From Geodermatophilus obscurus (lineage in GTDB: Bacteria; Actinomycetota; Actinomycetes; Mycobacteriales; Geodermatophilaceae), in contig NZ_FOWE01000005.1 of assembly GCF_900115395.1 (NCBI RefSeq), positions 1 through 64,000 of the forward strand: a DNA stretch of 64,000 nucleotides. Direction: 5' to 3'. The first letter of the stretch is position 1. Each line of letters begins with the position of its first letter. The notes beneath the pieces were generated by a model. That model saw nothing but the letters and a program-made list of their open reading frames with translations. It did not search any database and was not told the origin of the DNA. This document shows positions 24,523 to 32,980 of the stretch, piece after piece. Both the position numbers and the translations under genes were made by a program.

Positions 24523-25422
24523 CTACTTGATGCCGGTGTTGGCGACGCCCTGGGCGATCTGGCGCTGGAGGACCAGGAAGACGGCGAGCAGCGGGAGGAT
24601 GCCGAGGACGGCGGAGGCCATGGTCTCGGCGTACTGGATCGCGGAACCGCCGACCAGGCTGCTGAGCCCGACCGGGATGGTCTGCGACTTGGTCTGGGTG
24701 AGGACCAGCAGCGGCCAGAGGAAGGCGTTCCAGGACGTGATGAACGTCAGGATCGCCACCGCGGAGATCGCCGGCCGGGACAGCGGCATGGCGATCCGGG
24801 AGTAGATGCGCCACCAACTGGCGCCGTCGAGGCGGGCGGCCTCGATGAGGGCCACCGGGATGGCCTTGATGAAGGAGTGGAAGACGAGGACGGCCACGGG
24901 GAGGGCGACCGAGGGCAGGATGACCGCCCAGTAGGTCCCCAGCAGGCCGATCGCCCGGAACTCGAGGAACTGCGGCAGGACGAGCGCTTCGACGGGCACC
25001 ATCAGGCCGGCCAGGATCAGCCCGAACACGACGTACTTCAAGCGGAAGTTGAGGTTGGCCAGGGCGAACGCGGCCATCGAGCAGACCAGCACGGTGAAGA
25101 CGACCGTCAAGGTGGAGATGATGAAGCTGTTGACGTACCACCAGCCCAGTGGGCTCGAGTTCCACGCGGAGGCGTACGCGTCGAGGTTCCAGCTGCTCGA
25201 CCAGAAGTTGGTGGGGTTCGCCGCGATCTCCTCGTTGGGCCGCAGCGACGTGATCAGCGCCCACAGGAACGGGATCAGCCAGATCAGGGCGAAGAGCGTC
25301 ACGCACGTGGCGGCGAGCCGGTTGAACAGCTTCCCGCTCCGGTCCTCCTCGCCTCCCCGGCGCGAGCGCCGGGTGCCGGGGTCCTTCGTCTCGGCCGCAG
25401 TCGCGGCCACGGCTGTCGCCAT
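24523..25422 (-). CDS. Carbohydrate ABC transporter permease (MalG type)
   Basis: This 299-aa inner-membrane protein has about six TM helices after a charged 30-residue N-terminus (RRSRRGGEEDRSGK). The EAA loop reads EAARLDGASWWRIYSRIAMPLSRPAISAVAI near residues 200-230, the site that contacts the ATPase. The C-terminal sequence RQIAQGVANTGIK is typical of MalG/CUT1 permeases. The ATG at 25422 has GGGGAG 8 nt upstream. It is the last gene of a lipoprotein-permease-permease operon and 14 nt after its partner. No ATP-binding subunit is encoded here; a shared MsmK-like ATPase is expected. Confidence 0.93.
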   Translation of the reverse strand: MATAVAATAAETKDPGTRRSRRGGEEDRSGKLFNRLAATCVTLFALIWLIPFLWALITSLRPNEEIAANPTNFWSSSWNLDAYASAWNSSPLGWWYVNSFIISTLTVVFTVLVCSMAAFALANLNFRLKYVVFGLILAGLMVPVEALVLPQFLEFRAIGLLGTYWAVILPSVALPVAVLVFHSFIKAIPVALIEAARLDGASWWRIYSRIAMPLSRPAISAVAILTFITSWNAFLWPLLVLTQTKSQTIPVGLSSLVGGSAIQYAETMASAVLGILPLLAVFLVLQRQIAQGVANTGIK

Positions 25423-25436
25423 CGTCCGAGCTCCCC

Positions 25437-26387
25437 TCAGGCGTTCGCGGCGTTGTTGCGCCGCCGGATCAGGAACCAGCCGACACTGACGACGACCAGG
25501 ACCACGAAGTAGACCATCGTCGCGGCGGCCGCGTAGCCGCCCCGGTAGGTCGAGAACCCGGTGTCGAAGATGTACTGGATGACCGGACGCGTCGAGTAGT
25601 TCGGGCCGCCGGCCAGCAGGATGTAGATCTGGTCGAACACCTTCAGGGACGAGAGCACCTGCAGGATCAGCACGAGGCCGATGGTCGGGCGCAGCAGGGG
25701 GACGGTGATCATCCGGATCTGCTGCCACGGCCCGGCGCCGTCGAGCAGCGCCGCCTCGTAGACCTCCTCCGAGATCTCCTGGATGGCCGCGGTGTAGAGG
25801 ATGAAGTTGAAGCCGAACGTCCACCACACGGTGAGCAGGACGACGGCGAACCAGGCACCCGAGGTGCTGCCGAAGAAGTCGGGGGCGGTCAGCCCGAACC
25901 AGCCGAAGGCGTTGGTGATGAGCCCGGTCTGGGGCGTGTACATGAACGCGAAGATGAGGCACACCGCGGCCGAGGGCACGACGTACGGGGCGAAGAAGGC
26001 GAGCCGGTAGAACGTCTGGCCCCGGGCCAGGCGCGAGACGAGGACGGCGAACAGCAGCGGCAGTAGCACCAGGAACGGTGTGGTCAGCAGCGTGAACAGC
26101 GCCGAGTGCCACATCGAGGCCCAGAAGTCCGCGTTGGTCAGGACGTCGGCGTAGTTGGAGAGGCCCACCCAGCTGCCCACGCCGGCTCGCACCGTCGTGG
26201 TGTTGAACAGGCTGATCAGCAGGCCGATGACCACCGGGCCGATGAGGAAGGCGAGGTAGAGGACCAGGAACGGGGTGGCGAACAGCCACCCCGCCCGGTT
26301 CTCCGGGCGCGAGGGCTTCCCCGCGGTCGCGGCGCGGTCACTGACCTCGGCCCCGCTCGGGGGCGCGGGGAGAGCGGTGGCGGTCAT
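25437..26387 (-). CDS. Carbohydrate ABC transporter permease (MalF type)
   Basis: This 316-aa membrane protein has a polar N-terminus, then six TM helices beginning WLFATPFLVLYLAFLIGPVVIGLLISL near residues 29-55. The EAA loop is EVYEAALLDGAGPWQQIRMITVPLLRPTIGLVL near residues 200-232. The LAGGPNYSTRPVIQYIFDTGF segment is typical of CUT1 permeases. It lies 13 nt after the binding-protein gene and pairs with the MalG-type permease. The substrate is a sugar or oligosaccharide, plausibly the glycoside cut by the divergent GH2 enzyme. Confidence 0.93.
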   Translation of the reverse strand: MTATALPAPPSGAEVSDRAATAGKPSRPENRAGWLFATPFLVLYLAFLIGPVVIGLLISLFNTTTVRAGVGSWVGLSNYADVLTNADFWASMWHSALFTLLTTPFLVLLPLLFAVLVSRLARGQTFYRLAFFAPYVVPSAAVCLIFAFMYTPQTGLITNAFGWFGLTAPDFFGSTSGAWFAVVLLTVWWTFGFNFILYTAAIQEISEEVYEAALLDGAGPWQQIRMITVPLLRPTIGLVLILQVLSSLKVFDQIYILLAGGPNYSTRPVIQYIFDTGFSTYRGGYAAAATMVYFVVLVVVSVGWFLIRRRNNAANA

Positions 26388-26400
26388 GGCGGTCTCCGTC

Positions 26401-27723
26401 CTAGACGGGTGGCCGGGCGGTGGAGAACGTCTGCAGGCTGTTGGTCATGGAGTCGACACCCTGCGCGGGGTCGGTGGCCCCGGTGAGCACGCTGGCGACG
26501 ACGGAGCCCATGGCGGTCTGGAAGTCCGAGCCCGCTCCGGTGTACCAACCCGGCGGGTCGTAGACCGCGTTGAAGGCCGCCTCCGTGTAGTTGCTCTGCG
26601 GCTGGAGCTGGAGGAACTCCTCGCTCTCCTGCACCGGCAGCCAGGCGGGGACGTGCCCGCCGTCCGCCCAGGTCGAGCTCTGGTCCAGCAGGCCCTGGAC
26701 GAAGCGCACGGCGCTCGCCGTCCGCTCGTCGGGGCGTCCGGGACTCGCCGGCACGATCAGTGCGTGCGAGTCGGCGTAGGCGACCGGCTCGGGGCCGAGG
26801 AGGGCGGGGAAGGGCACGACGTCGAAGTCGAGGCCCTCGACGTCCCGGTAGGTCGGGATCTGCCAGACGCCGTCGAAGAGGAAGCCGACCTCGCCGTTGC
26901 TGAAGAGGGTCGACGACGTGGTCGACGTGGCGGTGCGGGGCATCAGGCCCAGGTCCCCGGTGAGGCTCTGCAGGAAGGCGAACGACTCCTCCATCGCGGC
27001 GCGGTCGATCGTGACCCGGGTGCCGAGGTCCTCGACGATCGGTCCGGCCAGACCGGAGTAGGTCATCAGGAAGAGGCGCCAGCAGGTCGAGGGGTCCACC
27101 GTGATCGACGCGACCGCCGCGTACTCGTTGCCGGTCGAGTCCTTCATCGCCTGGAGGGTGGCGACGAAGTCGTCGCTGTTCCTCATGGGCCGGAGGGTCC
27201 CGTTCTCGAGCAGGCCGGCCTGCTCCGCCAGTGCGGTGTTGTAGTACAGGACGAAGGGGTGGGTGTCGATCGGTACCGCGTACGTGGTGCCGTCGACCGT
27301 GGCCTTCTCCCAGGCGGCAGGGGTGAACTTGTCCTCGGTGATCCCCGCGGCGGCGAACTGGTCCGCGACGGGCTCGAGCAGCTCGGCCTGCGCCAGGAGG
27401 GGCACCCGGGACAGGTGCGCGACGGTCACGTCGGGCGGGCGGCCGCTCGACGTCGACAGCGCCAGCTTGGTGTAGAAGGGGTTGCCCCAGGAGAGCAGCG
27501 AGGACTCGACCGACGTGCCGGACGACTCGCGATACGTCTCGATCATGGTCGCCATGTTCTCGCCGTCGCCGCCGCCGAACAGGTGCCAGAAGATGACGTC
27601 GGCCGTGCTCGGCTGCGCCCCGGTGAGGCTGCTCCCGATCGGCGTGGAGCACCCCGACATGGCGACGGCGAGCGAGACACCGCCCCCTGCGGCGAGGAAC
27701 CGGCGACGCGAGAAAGAAGCCAT
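26401..27723 (-). CDS. Sugar ABC transporter substrate-binding lipoprotein, Tat-type signal
   Basis: This 440-aa extracellular binding protein is of the CUT1/UgpB-MalE class. The signal contains SRRRFLAAGG (twin arginine) and ends MSGC, with lipidated Cys25, so Tat export followed by lipidation is likely. Landmarks are VIFWHLFGGGDGENMATMIETYRE near residues 43-66 and FSNGEVGFLFDGVWQIP near 258-275, a sugar-binding strand and loop seen in this family. The ATG at 27723 begins the signal; the ribosome site is weak. It is first in an operon with two permeases, divergent from a GH2 glycosidase. Confidence 0.92.
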   Translation of the reverse strand: MASFSRRRFLAAGGGVSLAVAMSGCSTPIGSSLTGAQPSTADVIFWHLFGGGDGENMATMIETYRESSGTSVESSLLSWGNPFYTKLALSTSSGRPPDVTVAHLSRVPLLAQAELLEPVADQFAAAGITEDKFTPAAWEKATVDGTTYAVPIDTHPFVLYYNTALAEQAGLLENGTLRPMRNSDDFVATLQAMKDSTGNEYAAVASITVDPSTCWRLFLMTYSGLAGPIVEDLGTRVTIDRAAMEESFAFLQSLTGDLGLMPRTATSTTSSTLFSNGEVGFLFDGVWQIPTYRDVEGLDFDVVPFPALLGPEPVAYADSHALIVPASPGRPDERTASAVRFVQGLLDQSSTWADGGHVPAWLPVQESEEFLQLQPQSNYTEAAFNAVYDPPGWYTGAGSDFQTAMGSVVASVLTGATDPAQGVDSMTNSLQTFSTARPPV

Positions 27724-28140
27724 GAGGTACGTCCAGTCGTAGCCCCGAAGTTCCGGACGCCAGGACTCTTGCACGCCTTTCTGGCGAGCGGCAACAGGAG
27801 GATCTCCGTTGTGTGACACGTATTTCCGGAGCATTTCACGATCACTCGCGGACGAGACCGCACTCGATCGCTTCCCTGCTGGTGAGCGCGTCGGAGGAGC
27901 CCCCACAGGGTCCGTCCCCCGTGGGGCGCGGCGGCGCTCGACGACCCGACCGGGCAGGCAGGTGTCCGGCGGGATCCGGCACCTGCCAGCATCGACGACG
28001 TGGGCACCGAGGACCGGACGGCCACGGAGGCGCCCGCCGGACCCTCACGACGTGTCCACCGCCTCCCGACCCGGTCGTCCGCGGCGCCCTCGTGCCCGGA
28101 CCCCACGACCCGCTCGTCGACCCCCCACCCAGGAGTGACC
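27724..28140. other. Divergent promoter region between the sugar importer and the GH2 gene
   Basis: No credible gene is seen in these 417 bases. The left half is less GC-rich than its surroundings and so likely holds the promoters. Candidate sites are a 9-bp palindrome GTGTGACAC at 27811-27819 and an inverted repeat CGCCAG...CTGGCG around 27760-27787. No regulator gene is adjacent, so these are weak guesses. Confidence 0.45.
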
Positions 28141-29997
28141 ATGCCCCCACGCGCCACCCGCCAGGACGGCACCCACCCCCGCCCGCAGCTGCTGCGCGAC
28201 GAGTGGACCGACCTGTGCGGGACCTGGCAGCTGGCCTACGACGACGCCCGCGCCGGGGTCGACGGGGGCTGGGCGGGCATGTCCGACCTCGCCGACCGCG
28301 CCGTCTTCGACCGCGACGTCACGGTGCCCTTCCCCCCGGAGTCCGAGGCGTCGGGGATCGGCGACAACGGCCCCCACCCGGTGCTCTGGTACCGGCGCGG
28401 CCTGCGGCTGGCCGACGTCGCCGGGGCCGACGCGGTGCGCGAGCACGGGCACCGCGTCGTCCTGCGGTTCGCCGCGGTCGACTACCGCGCCCGTGTCTGG
28501 CTGGACGGCACGCTGCTGGGCTCGCACGAGGGCGGCCAGACGCCGTTCTCCTTCGACGTCACCGGCCTGCTGACCGCCGGTGACGCCGACGAGCACGTCC
28601 TGGTGGTGCGGGCGGAGGACGACCCGCGGGACGTGACCCAGCCCCGGGGCAAGCAGGACTGGCTCGACGAGCCGCACGGCATCTGGTACTTCCGGACCAG
28701 CGGCATCTGGCAGCCGGTGTGGTGCGAGGTCGTGCCGACGGTGGCCGTGGAGCACCTGGCCTGGAACCCCGACGTCACCGGTGCCGCGGTGCACCTGGGC
28801 ATCACCCTGCGCGAGACGCCGGCCGAACCGGTCACGGTGGCGGTGCGGCTGGAACTGGACGGGCAGCTGCTGGCAGAGCACCGCGTCCGCATGCAGGAGC
28901 AGCGGCTGCGCACCACCGTGGCCGTGCCCGAACTGCTCAACGGGCCGGCGCGCTGGCTCATGACGTGGTCCCCGGAGACGCCCCGGCTGGTCGACGCGAC
29001 CGTGCAGGTCCTCGCCGACCCCGACGGCGGGGACGGGGAGCGGGTGGTCGACGAGGTCGCCAGCTACCTCGGCCTGCGCACCGCCGGCGTGGGCGGTCGC
29101 GCCTTCCTGCTCAACGGCCTGCCGTACTACGTGCGCTCGGTGCTGGCGCAGGGGTACTGGCCGGAGTCCCACCTGGCCGCGCCGGACGCCGGGGCGCTGC
29201 GCCGTGAGGTAGAGCTGATCAAGGAGCTCGGCTTCAACGCGGTGCGGGTGCACCAGAAGGTCGAGGACCCCCGGTTCCTGTACTGGGCCGACCGGCTCGG
29301 TCTCCTGGTGTGGGGGGAGACGGCCAACGCCTTCGCCTTCTCGCCCGAGGCCGTACGGCGGCTCACCACCGAGTGGCTGGACGCCGTGCACCGCGACATC
29401 AGCCATCCCTGCATCGTCACGTGGGTGCCGATGAACGAGAGCTGGGGCGTGCACGACGTCGCCACCGACCCGGCCCAGCAGGCCTACACCGTCGCGCTGG
29501 CCGCCCTGACACGGGCGGCGGACCCCAGCCGGCCGGTGGTGAGCAACGACGGCTGGGAGCACACCGACAGCGACCTGTGGACGGTGCACGACTACGCCGA
29601 CACCGGGGCGGTCCTGGCCGAGCGGTACGGGTCGGTGGAGCTTCGGACGATGCTCGAGGACTTCTGGCCGCAGGGGCGCCGCGTCCTGCTGCCCGGGGCC
29701 GTCGACCGCGGGCAGCCGCTGATGCTCACCGAGTTCGGCGGCGTCCGCTACACCCCCAGGCCGCCCGACGAGGTGCCCGTGGAGCGGACGTGGGGGTACT
29801 CGACCGCCGAGGACGCCGAGGACTTCGCCCGGCGGCTGGAGGACCTGCTGTCGGCCGTGCACGGCTCACCCGTGCTCGCCGGCTTCTGCTACACCCAGCT
29901 CACCGACACCCTGCAGGAGGCCAACGGCCTGCTCGACGAGCACCGTCGGCCCAAGCTGCCCGTGGAGCGGCTGCGCCGGATCATCACCGGCCGGTGA
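28141..29997 (+). CDS. Glycoside hydrolase family 2 enzyme (beta-galactosidase/beta-glucuronidase-like)
   Basis: This 618-aa protein has the GH2 layout: N-terminal jelly-roll sugar-binding domain (about 1-190, with VDYRARVWLDGTLLGSHEGGQTPFSFDV), an immunoglobulin-like domain (about 195-300) and a TIM barrel (about 305-618). The acid/base is Glu433 in VPMNESWG and the nucleophile Glu531 in MLTEFGG. LIKELGFNAVRVHQKVEDPRFLYWADRLGLLVWGE is the classic barrel start. No signal peptide is seen, so it probably acts on imported glycosides in the cytosol. The ATG has AGGAG 5 nt upstream. It is divergent from a sugar ABC importer. Its specificity cannot be read from sequence. Confidence 0.92.
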   Translation: MPPRATRQDGTHPRPQLLRDEWTDLCGTWQLAYDDARAGVDGGWAGMSDLADRAVFDRDVTVPFPPESEASGIGDNGPHPVLWYRRGLRLADVAGADAVREHGHRVVLRFAAVDYRARVWLDGTLLGSHEGGQTPFSFDVTGLLTAGDADEHVLVVRAEDDPRDVTQPRGKQDWLDEPHGIWYFRTSGIWQPVWCEVVPTVAVEHLAWNPDVTGAAVHLGITLRETPAEPVTVAVRLELDGQLLAEHRVRMQEQRLRTTVAVPELLNGPARWLMTWSPETPRLVDATVQVLADPDGGDGERVVDEVASYLGLRTAGVGGRAFLLNGLPYYVRSVLAQGYWPESHLAAPDAGALRREVELIKELGFNAVRVHQKVEDPRFLYWADRLGLLVWGETANAFAFSPEAVRRLTTEWLDAVHRDISHPCIVTWVPMNESWGVHDVATDPAQQAYTVALAALTRAADPSRPVVSNDGWEHTDSDLWTVHDYADTGAVLAERYGSVELRTMLEDFWPQGRRVLLPGAVDRGQPLMLTEFGGVRYTPRPPDEVPVERTWGYSTAEDAEDFARRLEDLLSAVHGSPVLAGFCYTQLTDTLQEANGLLDEHRRPKLPVERLRRIITGR

Positions 29998-30076
29998 ACC
30001 CGGGCGTCGCGGCGGCGCTGGCCGAACGACGCGACGCCCTCCCGGCCGTCGGCGGAGGCGGACCGGCGCGCCACCG
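29984..30076 (-). pseudogene. Remnant of an enoyl-CoA hydratase 3' end
   Basis: About 90 bases starting at the TCACCGGCCGGTGA shared with 23012-23025 align closely with the 3' end of the crotonase gene at 23012. The reverse strand still reads SADGREGVASFGQRR, against SADGREGVASFVERR in the intact gene. Small indels break the frame and the rest of the gene is absent. The first bases overlap the end of the GH2 gene. It is a decayed duplicate or a scar of a lost paralogue. Confidence 0.7.
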
Positions 30077-30151
30077 CCACCCGGCGCGGCTGATCAGGGC
30101 CCCGGCGCCCGACCGCGGCAGGCCCGTCGGTCCCCGTCGCTACCGTGCCGC

Positions 30152-30517
30152 ATGCCCCTCCAGCTGCTCGGCCTGCGCACGGCCGTCCACCCGGCTCCCG
30201 ACCTGGACGCAGCGAAGCGGTGGTGGTCCGAGCAGCTCGGGACCGCCCCGTACTTCGACGAGCCGTTCTACGTCGGCTTCGACGTGGCCGGCTACGAGCT
30301 GGGCCTCCTCCCCGGCGCCGACCCGGCCGACGGCGTGCTCACCTACTGGGGCGTCGACGACGTCCCCGCGGCGGTGGCGCAGCTGCTGGCCGCCGGCGCC
30401 ACCGGGCACGTGGCCCCGGCCGACGTCGGGGGAGGCATCGTCACCGCCACCGTCCGCACGCCCGGCGGCAGCGTGCTCGGGCTGATCCACAACCCGCACT
30501 TCCGCGCGGGCGGCTGA
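30152..30517 (+). CDS. VOC (glyoxalase/bleomycin-resistance fold) family protein
   Basis: This 121-aa protein has a single VOC half-barrel pair: LRTAVHPAPDLDAAKRWWSEQLGTAPYFDEPFYVGFDVAGYELGL at residues 7-51, then GVLTYWGVDDVPAAVAQLLAAGA and a C-terminal RTPGGSVLGLIHNPHF strand. Candidate metal ligands are His12, Glu49 and a late His. The ATG at 30152 follows TACCGT and 5 nt, with no ribosome site, so it may be leaderless. It is convergent with the MFS gene, which ends one base away. The substrate is unknown. Confidence 0.85.
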   Translation: MPLQLLGLRTAVHPAPDLDAAKRWWSEQLGTAPYFDEPFYVGFDVAGYELGLLPGADPADGVLTYWGVDDVPAAVAQLLAAGATGHVAPADVGGGIVTATVRTPGGSVLGLIHNPHFRAGG

Positions 30518-30518
30518 C

Positions 30519-31718
30519 TCAGCTCCTCGACACCGTGCGCGGCAGCACCCGGCCGAGCACGAGGGTGGCGACGCCGGCCACCACGACGGTCAGCAGGCCG
30601 ACGCGCAGGCTCGTCGCGTCGGCGATGGCGCCGACCAGTGGCGGCGACAGCAGGAAGCCGATCCGCAGCAGCCAGTTGACCAGCGTCAGGCCGACGCCGG
30701 AGCGCAGCCCGGGCAGCTCGTCGGCCGCGGCGTAGACGGCCGGCACCAGCGTCGCGACGCCGAGCCCGGCGAGGGCGAACCCGACGAGCGTGGTGGCCAG
30801 CGACGGCACGGCGAGCGCGAGACCCATGCCGGCGGCGATGAGCACGCCGCCGGCCCGGGCCACCCGGCGCTGGCCGAAGCGGTCGACGACCCGGTCGCCG
30901 GTCAGCCGGCCCACCGTCATCGCCCCCTGCAGGGCGACGAAGCCGAGCCCCGCCGTCGCGGCGCCGACGGCGATCTCCCCGCGCAGGTACAGCGCCGACC
31001 ACGACGAGCCGGCGTCCTCCACGAACGCCCCGGCGGTGGCGAGCACCCCCAGGGCGGCCAGGGCGGGCAGCGCCGCCCGGACGGCGCCGCGCGACACCTC
31101 CTCCGGGCCGGTCCCGGGGACCGCGTCGTCGCGGTCGGGGCCGGGCAGCATGCGGCGGCGGGCGACCAGCGCGAGCCCGGCGAAGACGACCGCGACGACG
31201 CCCAGGTGCAGGGCCAGGGGAACCCGCAGCCCGGCCGCGACCGAGCCCAGCAGGCCGCCGGCCACCGCGCCGATGCTCCAGACGCCGTGGAAGGCGTTCA
31301 GGATCGAGCGGTCGTAGGCACGTTGCACCCGCAGGCCGTGGGCGTTCTGGGCGACGTCGACGACCGCGTCCAGTGCGCCGGCGACGAACAGTGCCGCGGC
31401 GAGCAGCCACCACGACGGCGCCACGGCCGCGGCCCAGACCGCGGCGGCGAGCACCACGAGCCCCCAGGAGGCCACCCGCGCCGAGCCGAACCGGCGCATG
31501 AGGGCGGCCGAGGCCAGGGCGGAGACCAGCGAGCCCAGCGGCAGCGCGGCGAGTGCGGCGCCGAGGGTGGCGTTGGTGAGGTCGAGGCGGTCCTTCACCT
31601 CGGGCAGTCGCGGCACCAGGTTGGCGAAGAGGACGGCGTTGACGAAGAAGCAGGCCGCGACGGCCGCGCGGGCGGCGCGCAGGCGTGCGGGGACGGTCGC
31701 CGGGAGGGTGTCCGACAC
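30519..31718 (-). CDS. MFS transporter
   Basis: This 399-aa protein has about twelve TM helices. Its first part contains LVPRLPEVKDRLDLTNATLGAAL and ALMRRFGSARV, the MFS loop 2-3 signature. A charged cytoplasmic loop (about residues 190-215, PGPDRDDAVPGTGPEE) separates the halves. The second half has GDRVVDRFGQRRV. The GTG start at 31718 follows AGGA. It is downstream of tetR and mac on the same strand and convergent with the VOC gene, so it is probably a TetR-controlled efflux or uptake carrier. The substrate is unknown. Confidence 0.9.
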   Translation of the reverse strand: MSDTLPATVPARLRAARAAVAACFFVNAVLFANLVPRLPEVKDRLDLTNATLGAALAALPLGSLVSALASAALMRRFGSARVASWGLVVLAAAVWAAAVAPSWWLLAAALFVAGALDAVVDVAQNAHGLRVQRAYDRSILNAFHGVWSIGAVAGGLLGSVAAGLRVPLALHLGVVAVVFAGLALVARRRMLPGPDRDDAVPGTGPEEVSRGAVRAALPALAALGVLATAGAFVEDAGSSWSALYLRGEIAVGAATAGLGFVALQGAMTVGRLTGDRVVDRFGQRRVARAGGVLIAAGMGLALAVPSLATTLVGFALAGLGVATLVPAVYAAADELPGLRSGVGLTLVNWLLRIGFLLSPPLVGAIADATSLRVGLLTVVVAGVATLVLGRVLPRTVSRS

Positions 31719-31753
31719 GGGGGTCCTGTCTGGGTGGTGGTCGGGCAGGTGGG

Positions 31754-32311
31754 TCAGCGGGCGAAGCGGGAGAACGCCGCGCGGATCTGCGCGGGCGTCA
31801 TCGGGTCGGTCGACAGGGCGCTGTGCAGCGTCAGCCCCTCGACCATGGCGTCGATCTCTCGGGCGGTGACCGGGTCGAAGTGGCGCTCCAGGCTGCGCCG
31901 GCTGCGCAGCATCCAGTCCTGGGTCACCGCGCGCAGGGCGGGGCGCCGGGCGGCGGCCGCGTACAGCTCGACGGCCAGGACGAAGTCACGGTGAGAGGCC
32001 AGGAGGTCGTCGGTGAGGTGGCCGACGAGCACCTCCAGCGCGGCCGCGCCGTCCGGGGCCGTGGCCATGCGCTCGTCGAAGCGTGGGGCGACGTCGTCGA
32101 CGTGCCGGGTGAAGGCGGCGGTGTGCAGCTCGTCGAGGGAGGCGAAGTGGTAGGTCAGCGAGCCGAGCGGCACGTCGGCGGCCCGGGCGATTGCCCGGTG
32201 CGTGGCCCCCACGACGCCGGCCTGCGCGATCACCTCGACGGTGGTCGCCACCAAGCGGTCGCGGCGTCCCGGGTCGTGCCGTCGCGGCCGGCGGACGGGG
32301 GCGGCGGTCAC
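31754..32311 (-). CDS. TetR-family regulator of the mac-tetR-MFS operon
   Basis: This 185-aa regulator has an N-terminal helix-turn-helix: RDRLVATTVEVIAQAGVVGATHRAIARAADVPLGSLTYHFASLDELHTAAF near residues 15-65. The C-terminal ligand domain ends SALSTDPMTPAQIRAAFSRFAR. The GTG start overlaps the stop of the mac gene (GTGA), and the MFS gene follows 35 nt later. The perfect palindrome at 32906-32926, before mac, is its probable operator, giving autoregulation. Confidence 0.9.
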   Translation of the reverse strand: MTAAPVRRPRRHDPGRRDRLVATTVEVIAQAGVVGATHRAIARAADVPLGSLTYHFASLDELHTAAFTRHVDDVAPRFDERMATAPDGAAALEVLVGHLTDDLLASHRDFVLAVELYAAAARRPALRAVTQDWMLRSRRSLERHFDPVTAREIDAMVEGLTLHSALSTDPMTPAQIRAAFSRFAR

Positions 32312-32897
32312 CGGAGCGCGTCGTCGAGCGTGCGGACCACCCGGGCGGGGTCGCCGACGGCGGCCACGCCCGCCGGCAGGTCGCGGGGAGCCACCGCGCC
32401 GGCGCCGACGACCGTGTCGGCGCCGATGCCCACCCCGGGCAGGACGACCACCCCGCCGCCGAGCCACACGTCGTCGCTGATGGTGATCGGCTGCTCGACC
32501 TCCTCCTGCCGCCACGGCTCGGCCTCGACCGGGTGCGTCGGGGTGAGCAGCTGGACGTCCGGCCCGATCTCGACGTCGTCGCCGATGGTGATGGCGGCGA
32601 CGTCGAGGGCCACCAGGCCGACGTCGGCGAAGCAGCGGGCGCCGATCCGGATCTGCGTGCCGTGGTCGACGTACAGCGGCGGGCGGATCTCGGTGTCCTC
32701 GCCGACCGCGCCGAGCAGCCGCTCGAGCAGCTGCCGCCGCAGCGGGCGCTGGCGGACCGTGGTGGCGTCGTAGGCGGCCGTCAGGTCCATCGCCACGGCA
32801 CTCGCCTCGGCCGGCTCGGGGTCGTCGGCGACATAGGGTCGCCGGCGAGCATCCGCTCGGGCACGGTGCGGCCGTCGGCGGCGGGCGGCAGACTCAT
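32308..32897 (-). pseudogene. Maltose O-acetyltransferase-like gene with a 1-nt frameshift
   Basis: The ATG at 32897 gives MSLPPAADGRTVPERMLAGD, the expected opening of the Mac/NodL family, but the frame then fails. One base earlier in phase the reverse strand continues PYVADDPEPAEASAVAMDL through the whole left-handed beta-helix: PPLYVDHGTQIRIGARCFADVGLVALDVAAITIGDDVEIGP, LLTPTHPVEAEPWRQEE (catalytic His region) and VWLGGGVVVLPGVGIGADTVVGAGAV. Adding one C to the CCC at 32836-32838 restores about 196 codons. Either the gene is inactivated or the sequence has an error. It would acetylate sugars using acetyl-CoA. It overlaps tetR by 4 bp. Confidence 0.8.
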
Positions 32898-32905
32898 GCG
32901 GACGA

Positions 32906-32926
32906 GCGTACACATCATGTGTACGC
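32906..32926. promoter_or_regulatory. Perfect palindrome, likely TetR operator
   Basis: Arms GCGTACACAT (32906-32915) and ATGTGTACGC (32917-32926) are perfect inverted copies around one base. The symmetry extends outward (GACGA/CCGTC) with one mismatch. It lies 9 bp before the mac start and 55 bp before the divergent isochorismatase-like gene, so it may control both. Confidence 0.8.
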
Positions 32927-32980
32927 CCGTCCGCACCACGGTCCTGGTGGCGGCCGCCCGGGCCTGCCAGGCTCCCCGGC

